A stretch of DNA of 5,919 nt from Sulfurimonas sp. (GTDB lineage: Bacteria; Campylobacterota; Campylobacteria; Campylobacterales; Sulfurimonadaceae): the NCBI GenBank assembly GCA_026987995.1, contig JALSMC010000316.1, positions 1 through 5,919 of the forward strand, in the 5' to 3' direction. The notes beneath the pieces are model-generated. The model was not told where the DNA came from, did not search any database, and was given only the letters and a program-made list of their open reading frames with translations. Both the position numbers and the translations under genes were made by a program. Numbering within the stretch: the stretch's first letter is position 1; each line of letters begins with the position of its first letter. Positions 1-5,919 of this stretch are shown one piece after another.

Positions 1-1377
1 TTGAGTGTGAATGAGGTTAATAATATTGCTCAAGAGTTAGCATCGCTTAATAAGTCAATAGATGCAGCAGAATCTGGTGATGTGTATACAGCGAGTGACT
101 TAAGAGATAGAAGGAATGTTCTTGAGAGAGATTTAGCAAGACTTATTGGGGCAGAAGTAAATCAGGGACAGCTTGAATCCAATATTCAAATAGATAGCAG
201 TTCAAACATTAGGACCGGAAGTTATACAGTAAGTATTAATGGTTTTAATATTGTTGATGGTGGTACATATCATCCAATAAAAATAACAAATGATAATATT
301 AATGGCTTTAACGAACTCTCTTACGAACGCCAAGATGGGGTACTGATTCCCATGGAGGAGACTATAACAGGGGGGAAGGTAGGTGCTATATTAGATTTGC
401 GAGGTGGTACTATTGATCCAGTGAGTGGAGCTCCAGTTAATGGAACGATTCAAAATACTATTTCACAACTAGATGCCTTTGCTAAAGGTCTCATCGAGTC
501 TACAAATAATCTTTATGCAGCAACATCAACAACAAAAATGGATTCAAATCCTCAAACCATAGATCCTGCAAGCTCTTTAGTGAGTTCAGACTTAAATATT
601 AATGAGGGTTCTTTCGATTTGGTTATATATGATATTGATGGAAATGAAGTCTCACGTAGAAGTGTTGCTATTGACACTGCTACATCAATGAGTGGTCTGG
701 TGGATTCTAATTCTATTGAAGGACAGATACTTTCAAATAAGGACGATAATGGCGATGGAAATGCAAATAATGATATTGATGATTTTTTAGTTTTTAACTA
801 CCAGCAATCTGCAGATGGAGTAACAAGACTTGCAATTTCAATGGATCCGCTTTCTGAATCTCAAGGATATACTTTTTCACTAGAAGATAATTTAACTACC
901 ACAGATTATAGCTCTGGTACTAATTTTGCAGGAGCATTAGGAATGGGGCGTTATTTTGAGGGTGATAGTGCATCCAACATAGGACTCAATACCGAATTTG
1001 TAAATAATCCATCTCAAATTACTGCAGGTTCTTCTGGAACAGCAGGAGATAATGGGGTGGCACTAAGTATGATACAGCAGCAGTTTGAATCCTATGATTT
1101 TGAAGTTGGCTCACAACTGTATAACACTACGATCAATGGAATGTTTGATATTACAGCTACAGATGTAGGTATTGCAACAAATATAGCTATAAGTAAAAAT
1201 GAAACAACTACCACTCAGTTTAATGCAGTAGAACTAGAGTACTTTTCTACTTCAAAAGTAAATATTGATGAAGAGTTGACAAACCTCATAAAGTACCAGA
1301 CATCATATGGTGCAGCAGCAAAACTTATCACAACGGTGGATCAAATGATGCAGACACTTTTGGGCATAAAACAGTAA
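1..1377 (+). CDS. flgK: Flagellar hook-associated protein 1 FlgK, C-terminal 458 residues (5' end outside window)
   Basis: FlgK forms the junction between the flagellar hook and filament (with FlgL) and is exported by the flagellar type III system. The frame is open at base 1, so the TTG there is very likely internal; FlgK proteins in this group are roughly 600 residues or more, so about 150-200 N-terminal residues are probably missing. Numbered in this fragment, residues 1-50 form a helical stretch with a FlgK-like DLRDRRNVLERDLA segment. Residues about 153-174 match the second conserved helix (QLDAFAKGLIESTNNLY). Residues 310-360 carry the GALGMGRYFEG...TAGDNGVALSM segment seen in FlgK/FlgE-type proteins. 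The last 40 residues (VNIDEELTNLIKYQTSYGAAAK, then LLGIKQ at the end) are the classic FlgK D0 helix. The middle, about 180-300, is the variable surface domain and includes an acidic DxNxDG loop at 248-260. The next gene starts 5 bases after the TAA. Assignment is firm. Confidence 0.93.
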   Translation: MSVNEVNNIAQELASLNKSIDAAESGDVYTASDLRDRRNVLERDLARLIGAEVNQGQLESNIQIDSSSNIRTGSYTVSINGFNIVDGGTYHPIKITNDNINGFNELSYERQDGVLIPMEETITGGKVGAILDLRGGTIDPVSGAPVNGTIQNTISQLDAFAKGLIESTNNLYAATSTTKMDSNPQTIDPASSLVSSDLNINEGSFDLVIYDIDGNEVSRRSVAIDTATSMSGLVDSNSIEGQILSNKDDNGDGNANNDIDDFLVFNYQQSADGVTRLAISMDPLSESQGYTFSLEDNLTTTDYSSGTNFAGALGMGRYFEGDSASNIGLNTEFVNNPSQITAGSSGTAGDNGVALSMIQQQFESYDFEVGSQLYNTTINGMFDITATDVGIATNIAISKNETTTTQFNAVELEYFSTSKVNIDEELTNLIKYQTSYGAAAKLITTVDQMMQTLLGIKQ

Positions 1378-1382
1378 AATAT

Positions 1383-2180
1383 ATGCCTATATACAGCTTA
1401 GCCATTTTTTCTTTTGTGTTTTTCTTTTCGTTTTTTGGTGGCTTCTTTTACTCAAATGATGCTTACACACTACATAGCCAGGCAATTCTCTTGGCACCTT
1501 CATTAGATTATTATTTAGGAACAGATAGACTTGGTCGTGATATTTTAGCTCGTTTGATAGAAGGTGGAAAAGTCTCTTTAATTATTGGTGTTGGTAGTGC
1601 ATTTATAGCCTCTTTTTTAGGTCTTATCTTAGGCTCAATTGCTGGATACTTTAGAGGAGGGGTTGATAAAGCTTTTATAATCACAGTAGACCTTTTTTTA
1701 ACCTTTCCCACTTTCTTTTTACTTTTAGCTTTAGTAAGTTATGTCAATGCTTCTGCATGGGTGCTTATAATTATCATATCAATTACTGGTTGGATGACTA
1801 CAGCTAGACTTATCCGCTCAGAGAGTTTTAAAATAACTTCACAGCCATTTATAAAGATACTCAACATTGCTAAAGTTAAAAAAAGTAAGATACTTTTTAA
1901 GTACTATGCTCCTATTTTAGCTCCTATCTATTTTGTTAGTTTTACTTTTGGGGTAGGTGGTGCTATACTTGCAGAATCAGGTTTGAGCTTTTTAGGACTT
2001 GGTATAGTTGCACCACAAATGAGCTGGGGTACAATACTAAGTGGTGGAAAAGATGTGGTTGAGATAGCTTGGTGGGTAAGTTTTTTCCCAGGTCTTATGA
2101 TATTTCTCATAACATTTAGTCTTATAAATATCTCTAACTACCTTCAGCAGTTAACAAACAAAAAACAGATACAAAACTAA
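1383..2180 (+). CDS. ABC transporter permease, DppC/OppC (peptide/nickel) family
   Basis: Inner-membrane permease of 265 residues, close to the family's usual 270-300. Visible order: TM1 about 4-23, then the family signature LGTDRLGRDILARLIEGG (45-62), then hydrophobic segments about 64-88, 97-120, 124-142, 177-199 and 229-252. Late motifs AESGLSFLGLG (197-207) and PQMSWGTILSGG (211-222) are typical of DppC/OppC. The cytoplasmic EAA loop, which docks on the ATPase, is at about 156-182 but degenerate: the EAA positions read KIL and the invariant Gly position is Lys164. The gene starts 5 bases after flgK with no clear Shine-Dalgarno, so it may depend on translational coupling. The ATG fits because TM1 follows at once. 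No partner permease, ATPase or binding protein is in the window, so the substrate (peptide, nickel or other) cannot be told. Confidence 0.88.
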   Translation: MPIYSLAIFSFVFFFSFFGGFFYSNDAYTLHSQAILLAPSLDYYLGTDRLGRDILARLIEGGKVSLIIGVGSAFIASFLGLILGSIAGYFRGGVDKAFIITVDLFLTFPTFFLLLALVSYVNASAWVLIIIISITGWMTTARLIRSESFKITSQPFIKILNIAKVKKSKILFKYYAPILAPIYFVSFTFGVGGAILAESGLSFLGLGIVAPQMSWGTILSGGKDVVEIAWWVSFFPGLMIFLITFSLINISNYLQQLTNKKQIQN

Positions 2181-2184
2181 GGAA
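2179..2184 (+). promoter_or_regulatory. Shine-Dalgarno for the AI-2E family gene, overlapping the permease stop
   Basis: AAGGAA overlaps the last two bases of the permease TAA (2178-2180) and lies 5 bases before the ATG at 2190. This supports that start and suggests translation of the two genes is coupled. Confidence 0.7.
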
Positions 2185-2189
2185 AAATT

Positions 2190-3230
2190 ATGCAAGAAAA
2201 TAAAGTGGGTTACTTCTTTATCGTTATGGCAAGTGTTGTCATCGTTTTAGCAGGACTTAAAAGTGCATCAAGTATTTTAGTTCCTTTTTTACTCTCTTTG
2301 TTTATCGCGATAATTCTTTCCCCGTCCTATAACTATATAAAATCCAAAAGAGTGCCAGAAGGTTTAGCACTCTTAGTTGTTATGGGTATGTTTGTAGTTG
2401 TTTTAGCTCTCGTTGGAAAGCTTGTAGGAAATTCTGTGGCGGACTTTAGTGCCAACATAGATGTATATGCAGATAAACTCTCTTCAAATTATGATGACCT
2501 ATCACAATATGCACACAATATAGGCTTACCTTTATTACAAGATGATTTTACAGATGTTTTTAACTCGAAAAGAATTATGACCTTTGGAACAACAGTCCTT
2601 CAAGGTATGGGTTCAATGTTTACCAATGGATTTGTTATTATATTAACCGTTGTTTTTATGCTTTTAGAATCTGGACACTTTGTAGATAAGATTGACTTTG
2701 CAGATGGTAAAAAAGATACAATTGTTCAAATAAAAGAGGTGTCTTCAAAAATAAAACAATATATGGTGCTAAAAACATTAATCTCACTTTTAACAGGTTT
2801 TATTATTTGGTTGGCTTTGGTACTTATTGGAACTGACTATGCTTTTCTTTGGGCAGTATTAGCATTTCTTTTTAATTTCATTCCAAATATAGGTTCTATA
2901 ATTGCAGCGGTTCCTGCCGTATTAATTACTCTTGTACAATTGGGAAGTATGAGTGCAGGTATTGTTAGTTTAGTGTATCTCGGTGTTAATATTATTATAG
3001 GTTCTTTTGTTGAACCTAAGGTGATGGGCAAGGGACTAGGACTTTCTACACTTATAGTGTTTTTATCTTTACTCTTTTGGGGTTGGTTACTTGGTATGGT
3101 AGGAATGTTACTCTCCATCCCTCTTACTATTATGGCTAAGATAGTGTTTGACACCCATGAAAATACAAGATGGATAGCTACTCTACTGGGAAGTTCAGAA
3201 AATTTAGAAACAAAAAAAGCTACTTTTTAG
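2190..3230 (+). CDS. AI-2E family transporter (PerM/TqsA-like membrane protein)
   Basis: Polytopic inner-membrane protein of 346 residues, the normal length for the AI-2E family (Pfam AI-2E_transport, formerly UPF0118). Hydrophobic segments lie at about 8-22, 27-46, 58-80, 144-160, 193-217, 219-242, 243-272 and 285-318. A soluble, partly helical stretch lies at about 83-140. Family hallmarks are FNFIPNIGS (228-236), VEPKVMGKGLGLS (274-286), and the Trp/Gly-rich WGWLLGMVGMLLSIPL (297-312). Known members include TqsA (linked to autoinducer-2 export) and others acting as Na+/H+ or K+/H+ antiporters, so the substrate is undetermined and the family name should not be read as proof of AI-2 transport. 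The gene follows the permease by 9 bases and is the last of the presumed flgK-permease-AI-2E unit. Family assignment is secure; function is not. Confidence 0.92.
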   Translation: MQENKVGYFFIVMASVVIVLAGLKSASSILVPFLLSLFIAIILSPSYNYIKSKRVPEGLALLVVMGMFVVVLALVGKLVGNSVADFSANIDVYADKLSSNYDDLSQYAHNIGLPLLQDDFTDVFNSKRIMTFGTTVLQGMGSMFTNGFVIILTVVFMLLESGHFVDKIDFADGKKDTIVQIKEVSSKIKQYMVLKTLISLLTGFIIWLALVLIGTDYAFLWAVLAFLFNFIPNIGSIIAAVPAVLITLVQLGSMSAGIVSLVYLGVNIIIGSFVEPKVMGKGLGLSTLIVFLSLLFWGWLLGMVGMLLSIPLTIMAKIVFDTHENTRWIATLLGSSENLETKKATF

Positions 3231-3244
3231 AGTCAAGCTTAGTA

Positions 3245-3253
3245 TGATATAAT
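3245..3253 (+). promoter_or_regulatory. Candidate extended -10 promoter for the pabA-like gene
   Basis: TGATATAAT is a perfect extended -10 (TGn plus TATAAT) in the 52-base gap after the AI-2E gene. No good TTGACA-like -35 exists: about 17 bases upstream there is only TTTTAG. This is usual for sigma-70 promoters of Campylobacterota. Predicted transcription start is near 3260, giving a leader of about 23 bases. It would separate the pabA-like pair from the upstream unit. Confidence 0.6.
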
Positions 3254-3270
3254 TAGACTACTAAAGAATT

Positions 3271-3276
3271 AAGGAA
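3271..3276 (+). promoter_or_regulatory. Shine-Dalgarno selecting the TTG start at 3283
   Basis: AAGGAA ends 6 bases before the TTG at 3283 but 15 before the in-frame ATG at 3292. Spacing favours TTG. So does the product's N-terminus: M-I-V-M-I-D-N-Y matches the usual MILxIDNYDSFT beginning of TrpG/PabA proteins. Confidence 0.72.
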
Positions 3277-3282
3277 TATTTT

Positions 3283-3852
3283 TTGATTGTAATGATAGAT
3301 AACTACGATAGTTTTACATATAATATAGTGCAGTATTGTAGAGAACTTGGTGCTGACTTAAAAATAATAAGAAACGATGAGATGACTGTAGATGAAATTG
3401 AAGCACTTTCACCTGAAAAAATTATAATTTCACCTGGACCAGCTTCTCCTGATGAAGCCGGTGTAACACTAAAAGCTATAAAATATTTTGCAGATAAATT
3501 ACCTATTTTAGGTATATGTTTAGGTCATCAAAGTATAGCTCAAGTCTTTGGTGGGAATGTTGTTCGTGCAACAAATATGATGCATGGAAAAACATCAACT
3601 ATGAAGCAGATATCAAATTGTGAAATTTTTAAAGATTTACCACAAGAGTTTATTGCTACACGTTATCACTCCCTAATTGTTGAGAAAGACTCTCTCCCTG
3701 ATACACTTGAAGCAACGGTAATGAGTACAGATGATGAAGAAATTATGGCATTAAAAGTTAAAGACAAAGATATATATGGAGTGCAGTTCCATCCTGAGTC
3801 TATAATGAGTGAATATGGACATGAAATAATAGGAAATTTTTTAAAGTTATGA
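3283..3852 (+). CDS. pabA: Aminodeoxychorismate/anthranilate synthase glutamine amidotransferase subunit (PabA/TrpG)
   Basis: Class I glutamine amidotransferase of 189 residues, the standard length for a free PabA/TrpG. It hydrolyses glutamine and channels ammonia to a chorismate-binding partner (PabB for p-aminobenzoate and folate, or TrpE for anthranilate). Visible motifs: IDNYDSFTYNIVQY (5-18), ISPGPASPDEAG oxyanion region (49-60), nucleophile loop GICLGHQ with Cys79 (77-83), MHGKTS (100-105), TRYHSL (126-131), and the His170/Glu172 dyad in GVQFHPES. The triad is intact, so the enzyme should be active. RNDEMTV, PDEAG and MHGKTS resemble E. coli PabA more than TrpG (which has LHGKAS), and no trp gene is in the window. 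In many bacteria one subunit serves both pathways, so the name is a best estimate. The start is TTG. The 3' end overlaps the next gene by 4 bases. Confidence 0.88.
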   Translation: MIVMIDNYDSFTYNIVQYCRELGADLKIIRNDEMTVDEIEALSPEKIIISPGPASPDEAGVTLKAIKYFADKLPILGICLGHQSIAQVFGGNVVRATNMMHGKTSTMKQISNCEIFKDLPQEFIATRYHSLIVEKDSLPDTLEATVMSTDDEEIMALKVKDKDIYGVQFHPESIMSEYGHEIIGNFLKL

Positions 3853-5042
3853 TGTCTCGATATATCTTCTTCTTGATTTTAGGAGCAGATGCAATCATCC
3901 TGTTTTTACAGGCATCACACATCTCAATATCATACGAAGAAGCCTCCTTACTGTACGGAGATTTTTCAGTTTTATCATTTTTAACAAAACTTTCTTTAAA
4001 TATTTTTGGTCATAACGACTTTGCTCTGCGTTTTGTAATGATAGTTTTTCATCTTTTAAGTGCTGTTTTGATGTATGAAATTTCTAAACGCTATATCACC
4101 CTAGAGCGAAACAGACTCTGGTTACTCTTGGTCTTTATCCTCTTACCCGGTGTTGTAAGTGCTGCTATAGTAATTAACTCTGCGGGAATGATAATTTTTG
4201 GGCTGCTATTATTTGTATACCTAAGTGAAAAAGTCTCACAACGATATTTAAATCTTTTACTTTTTCTTTATGCATTGACTGATATAGGTTTTGTGTATCT
4301 CTTTTTAGGTTTAGCCGTATACTACAGCATGCAAAAGCAGAAGTATAATTTTCTTTATGTCTTAGTGCTCTATTTTCTAACAAGTTATTTATATGGTTTT
4401 GAAGTTACAGGTTTACCACAAGGACATTTTTTAGATACCATCGGTGTATATGGAGCTATATTTACCCCTATTATTTTTATTTACCTTTTTTATGCTCTTT
4501 ATAGAAGGTATTTAAGTTCTAAAACTGATATGCTTTGGTATCTTTCATCAACAGTTCTTATACTATCTCTTATACTTTCATTTAGACAAAGAATGCCTTT
4601 AGAACATTTCGCTCCCTATCTTATTATCGCATTACCTTTAGCTGCACAGTCCTTTATCAGTTCTTATCGTGTTCGACTAAAGATGTACAGAAAAACATAT
4701 AAATTAGCATTTGTACTTTCATTTATATTCTTGATTACAAATACATTACTTGTTTTTTTTAACAAAGAACTTTATAGATTTATTCAAAACCCTAAGAAAC
4801 ACTTTGCATATGAGATGCATGTGGCAAAAGAGTTGTCTGTTGTTCTAAAGAAAAAAGGCATTCTATGTCTGAGTACAGATGGGAAAATGCAAAAGCGATT
4901 AGAGTACTATGGTGTTACTAAATGTCAGTATATTTTACTTGATGAAACAAGTCCTAATGTCAAAAAAGAGAGTAGTGTTACTATTAGTTACGGAAATAGT
5001 ATTTTATACACTGCAAATGTTACAAATCTAAACAAGAAGTAA
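3849..5042 (+). CDS. Polytopic membrane protein, probable GT-C (PMT/ArnT-like) glycosyltransferase
   Basis: A 397-residue inner-membrane protein with about ten hydrophobic segments (about 4-22, 60-78, 88-108, 110-128, 132-157, 165-185, 197-219, 229-245, 254-271 and 284-305), then a basic soluble tail of about 90 residues. The N-terminal layout resembles PMT/ArnT-type transferases. After TM1 comes a periplasmic loop with an acidic motif SYEEASLLYGD (28-38), where these families have a DE-type catalytic pair. Next is SFLTKLSLNIFGHNDFALR (43-61), like the family's LxxxxFGxxxFxxR, and then TM2. FRQRMPLEHFAPYLIIALPLA (245-265) recalls the later Arg/His-containing loop. Such enzymes move sugars from polyprenyl-phosphate donors onto lipids or proteins in the periplasm. 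It is shorter than ArnT (about 550), so most of the C-terminal domain is absent. ATG at 3849 overlaps the pabA-like stop as ATGA; a second ATG follows at 3852. Function is inferred by resemblance only; a plain hypothetical membrane protein is the alternative. Confidence 0.6.
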   Translation: MMSRYIFFLILGADAIILFLQASHISISYEEASLLYGDFSVLSFLTKLSLNIFGHNDFALRFVMIVFHLLSAVLMYEISKRYITLERNRLWLLLVFILLPGVVSAAIVINSAGMIIFGLLLFVYLSEKVSQRYLNLLLFLYALTDIGFVYLFLGLAVYYSMQKQKYNFLYVLVLYFLTSYLYGFEVTGLPQGHFLDTIGVYGAIFTPIIFIYLFYALYRRYLSSKTDMLWYLSSTVLILSLILSFRQRMPLEHFAPYLIIALPLAAQSFISSYRVRLKMYRKTYKLAFVLSFIFLITNTLLVFFNKELYRFIQNPKKHFAYEMHVAKELSVVLKKKGILCLSTDGKMQKRLEYYGVTKCQYILLDETSPNVKKESSVTISYGNSILYTANVTNLNKK

Positions 5043-5044
5043 GC

Positions 5045-5068
5045 CTCTTTTAAACTTAGTATAAAGAG
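5045..5068 (+). terminator. Weak hairpin after the glycosyltransferase-like gene, possible terminator
   Basis: CTCTTT (5045-5050) pairs with AAAGAG (5063-5068). The stem can be extended by TA/TA (5051-5052 with 5060-5061) across one bulged T. It starts 2 bases after the TAA. The stem is mostly A-T and no T-run follows directly (the next bases are aacctatt), so it is at best a weak terminator. Confidence 0.25.
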
Positions 5069-5072
5069 AACC

Positions 5073-5085
5073 TATTAATTTAATA
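5073..5085. repeat. 13-base perfect AT palindrome upstream of aclB
   Basis: TATTAA-T-TTAATA is a perfect inverted repeat around one central base. It sits 9 bases before the candidate -10, in the place of a -35/spacer region. It could be an operator half-site pair, or chance in AT-rich DNA. Confidence 0.35.
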
Positions 5086-5094
5086 ACTTTACGC

Positions 5095-5100
5095 TAAAAT
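5095..5100 (+). promoter_or_regulatory. Candidate -10 element for aclB
   Basis: TAAAAT within ACGCTAAAATACCG is one base from TATAAT and follows an AT-rich stretch (5073-5090). There is no clear -35. The predicted start of transcription near 5107 gives a leader of about 25 bases before the ATG. An alternative TATAAA lies at 5060-5065, inside the hairpin. The gene needs its own promoter if the hairpin before it stops transcription. Confidence 0.45.
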
Positions 5101-5119
5101 ACCGTACAAATATTAAAAT

Positions 5120-5124
5120 AGGGA
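5120..5124 (+). promoter_or_regulatory. Shine-Dalgarno for aclB
   Basis: AGGGA lies 7 bases before the ATG at 5132. It fixes this start, and the product then begins MAQKAIREYD, as expected for the family. Confidence 0.75.
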
Positions 5125-5131
5125 ATTTCAC

Positions 5132-5919
5132 ATGGCTCAAAAAGCGATACGCGAATATGATGCTAAGTCAATCTTAGCAAAACATTGGGATAAATACTTT
5201 CCAGACTTTACTTATGCATATGAGACTGTAATGGTTCAAAATGGATCAGAACTTAAAGAAGCTGCAAAAACTGCATCTTGGATTAAAGATAAAAAATTAG
5301 TTGCAAAGCCGGATATGTTATTTGGTAAACGTGGTATGAATGATTTAGTTCTTTTTAGAGATAAGAAGCCAGGTGATGTTACATTAGTTAAAGCTGCTTC
5401 TTGGATAGATGAAGAATCTACTGGAGATCAGAGTGTTTATTTTTCATTTGATGGTGACAAACCAACTGGTGAGCCATCTGTGGATAAATTAACTAACTTT
5501 ATTGTTGAGCCATTTACTCCTCATGAACAATCTGAAGAGTATTATGTTTCTGCTACATGTGTAGGTGACAATGATGTTATCTATATGTCAGCAGAAGGTG
5601 GTATCGCGATTGAAGAAAACTGGGATGCAAAAGTTGTAGAAGTAGCATTCCCAATTACAGCGACTGAAGAAGAGATAGCTAAAGAAATTCGTGCAAATGT
5701 ACCTAAAGATGTAGCTGACAAAGATAAGAAAACTTTTGCTGAATTTTGTATTGGTTTTTTCAAAGCATATCGTGAATTAAACTTTGCTTACCTTGAAATC
5801 AATCCTTTCGTAATGCAAGGAAACAAAATCGAGCTTTTAGATATGGTTGCTAAACTAGATGATACTGCTGGATTTATGATGGTAGAAGAGTGGGGCGATG
5901 TTGAGTATCCTACTGCATT
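5132..5919 (+). CDS. aclB: ATP-citrate lyase small (beta) subunit AclB, N-terminal 262 residues (3' end outside window)
   Basis: AclB is the succinyl-CoA-synthetase-beta-like subunit of two-subunit ATP-citrate lyase. With AclA the enzyme cleaves citrate to acetyl-CoA and oxaloacetate using ATP and CoA, the defining step of the reductive TCA cycle. The frame is open from ATG 5132 to the window edge: 262 codons plus two bases, about 60-65% of the usual 400-440 residues. ATP-grasp features line up with human ACLY. They are KPDMLFGKRG (59-68; ACLY has KPDQLIKRRG), IVEPFTPHEQSEEYYV (124-139; ACLY IEPFVPHSQAEEFYV), EGGIAI (155-160), and YLEINPFV (220-227) followed by LLDMVAKLD (235-243), which contains the Mg-binding Asp237. 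Citryl-CoA synthetase of Aquificota is a related alternative; an adjacent downstream aclA with a citrate-synthase-like domain would exclude it. The small subunit coming first agrees with the aclBA order known in Sulfurimonas. Confidence 0.92.
   Translation, partial: MAQKAIREYDAKSILAKHWDKYFPDFTYAYETVMVQNGSELKEAAKTASWIKDKKLVAKPDMLFGKRGMNDLVLFRDKKPGDVTLVKAASWIDEESTGDQSVYFSFDGDKPTGEPSVDKLTNFIVEPFTPHEQSEEYYVSATCVGDNDVIYMSAEGGIAIEENWDAKVVEVAFPITATEEEIAKEIRANVPKDVADKDKKTFAEFCIGFFKAYRELNFAYLEINPFVMQGNKIELLDMVAKLDDTAGFMMVEEWGDVEYPTA

Noticed and set aside
1..3. TTG at base 1 as the true start of flgK
   Set aside because: The product would lack the conserved N-terminal D0/D1 part of FlgK. The gene clearly continues beyond the left edge.
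2837..3154. Minus-strand open frame of 105 codons inside the AI-2E gene
   Set aside because: It is antisense to a clear membrane-protein family member and shows no recognisable domain or ribosome binding site. It is a shadow of biased codon use.
3214..3228. AAAAAG-CTA-CTTTTT hairpin at the end of the AI-2E gene as an intrinsic terminator
   Set aside because: The 6-base stem has one G-C pair, has only a 3-base loop and lies within the coding sequence up to its stop codon. It is too weak to call.
3239..3264. Inverted repeat TTAGTA/TACTAA flanking the pabA -10, as an operator
   Set aside because: Only 6 bases per arm with 14 between, in AT-rich DNA. Chance is the simpler explanation.
5581..5763. 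Minus-strand open frame of 60 codons inside aclB
   Set aside because: It is antisense to the conserved ATP-grasp region and resembles nothing known.
1..5919. Mobile element, phage, CRISPR, defence or toxin-antitoxin genes
   Set aside because: All six reading frames with support belong to housekeeping or transport families. No transposase, integrase, spaced repeat array, tRNA or rRNA was seen.

Overview
The window is AT-rich and all six genes lie on the + strand. They are tightly packed, as in a chemolithoautotrophic member of the Campylobacterota (Epsilonproteobacteria), most likely Sulfurimonas or a close relative. This placement is inference. It rests on a flagellar FlgK gene next to a subunit of ATP-citrate lyase (the marker enzyme of the reductive TCA cycle), AT-rich codon use, and promoters with a recognisable -10 but almost no -35.

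Layout: (1) 1-1377 is the 3' part of flgK (hook-filament junction protein), running in from the left edge. (2) 1383-2180 is a DppC/OppC-type ABC transporter permease with a degenerate EAA loop. (3) 2190-3230 is an AI-2E/PerM-family membrane protein. These three are separated by only 5 and 9 bases and probably form one transcript. (4) A 52-base gap (3231-3282) carries a perfect extended -10 (TGATATAAT) and a Shine-Dalgarno that selects a TTG start. (5) 3283-3852 is a glutamine amidotransferase subunit, closer to PabA than to TrpG. (6) 3849-5042 overlaps it by 4 bases (ATGA) and encodes a polytopic membrane protein resembling GT-C/PMT-type glycosyltransferases. (7) An 89-base gap (5043-5131) carries a weak hairpin, an AT palindrome and a candidate promoter. 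(8) From 5132 to the right edge lies the 5' part of aclB, the ATP-grasp/citryl-CoA-forming subunit of ATP-citrate lyase. aclA would be expected just downstream.

Functionally this is mostly a run of housekeeping genes: motility, membrane transport, folate (p-aminobenzoate) synthesis, an envelope-type glycosyltransferase and autotrophic carbon fixation. I see no transposon, phage gene, CRISPR array, tRNA or rRNA, and no convincing undescribed system. The points that most deserve a second look are the lone permease with an eroded EAA loop, the pabA-glycosyltransferase pair, the acidic DxNxDG insertion in FlgK, and the palindrome in front of aclB.
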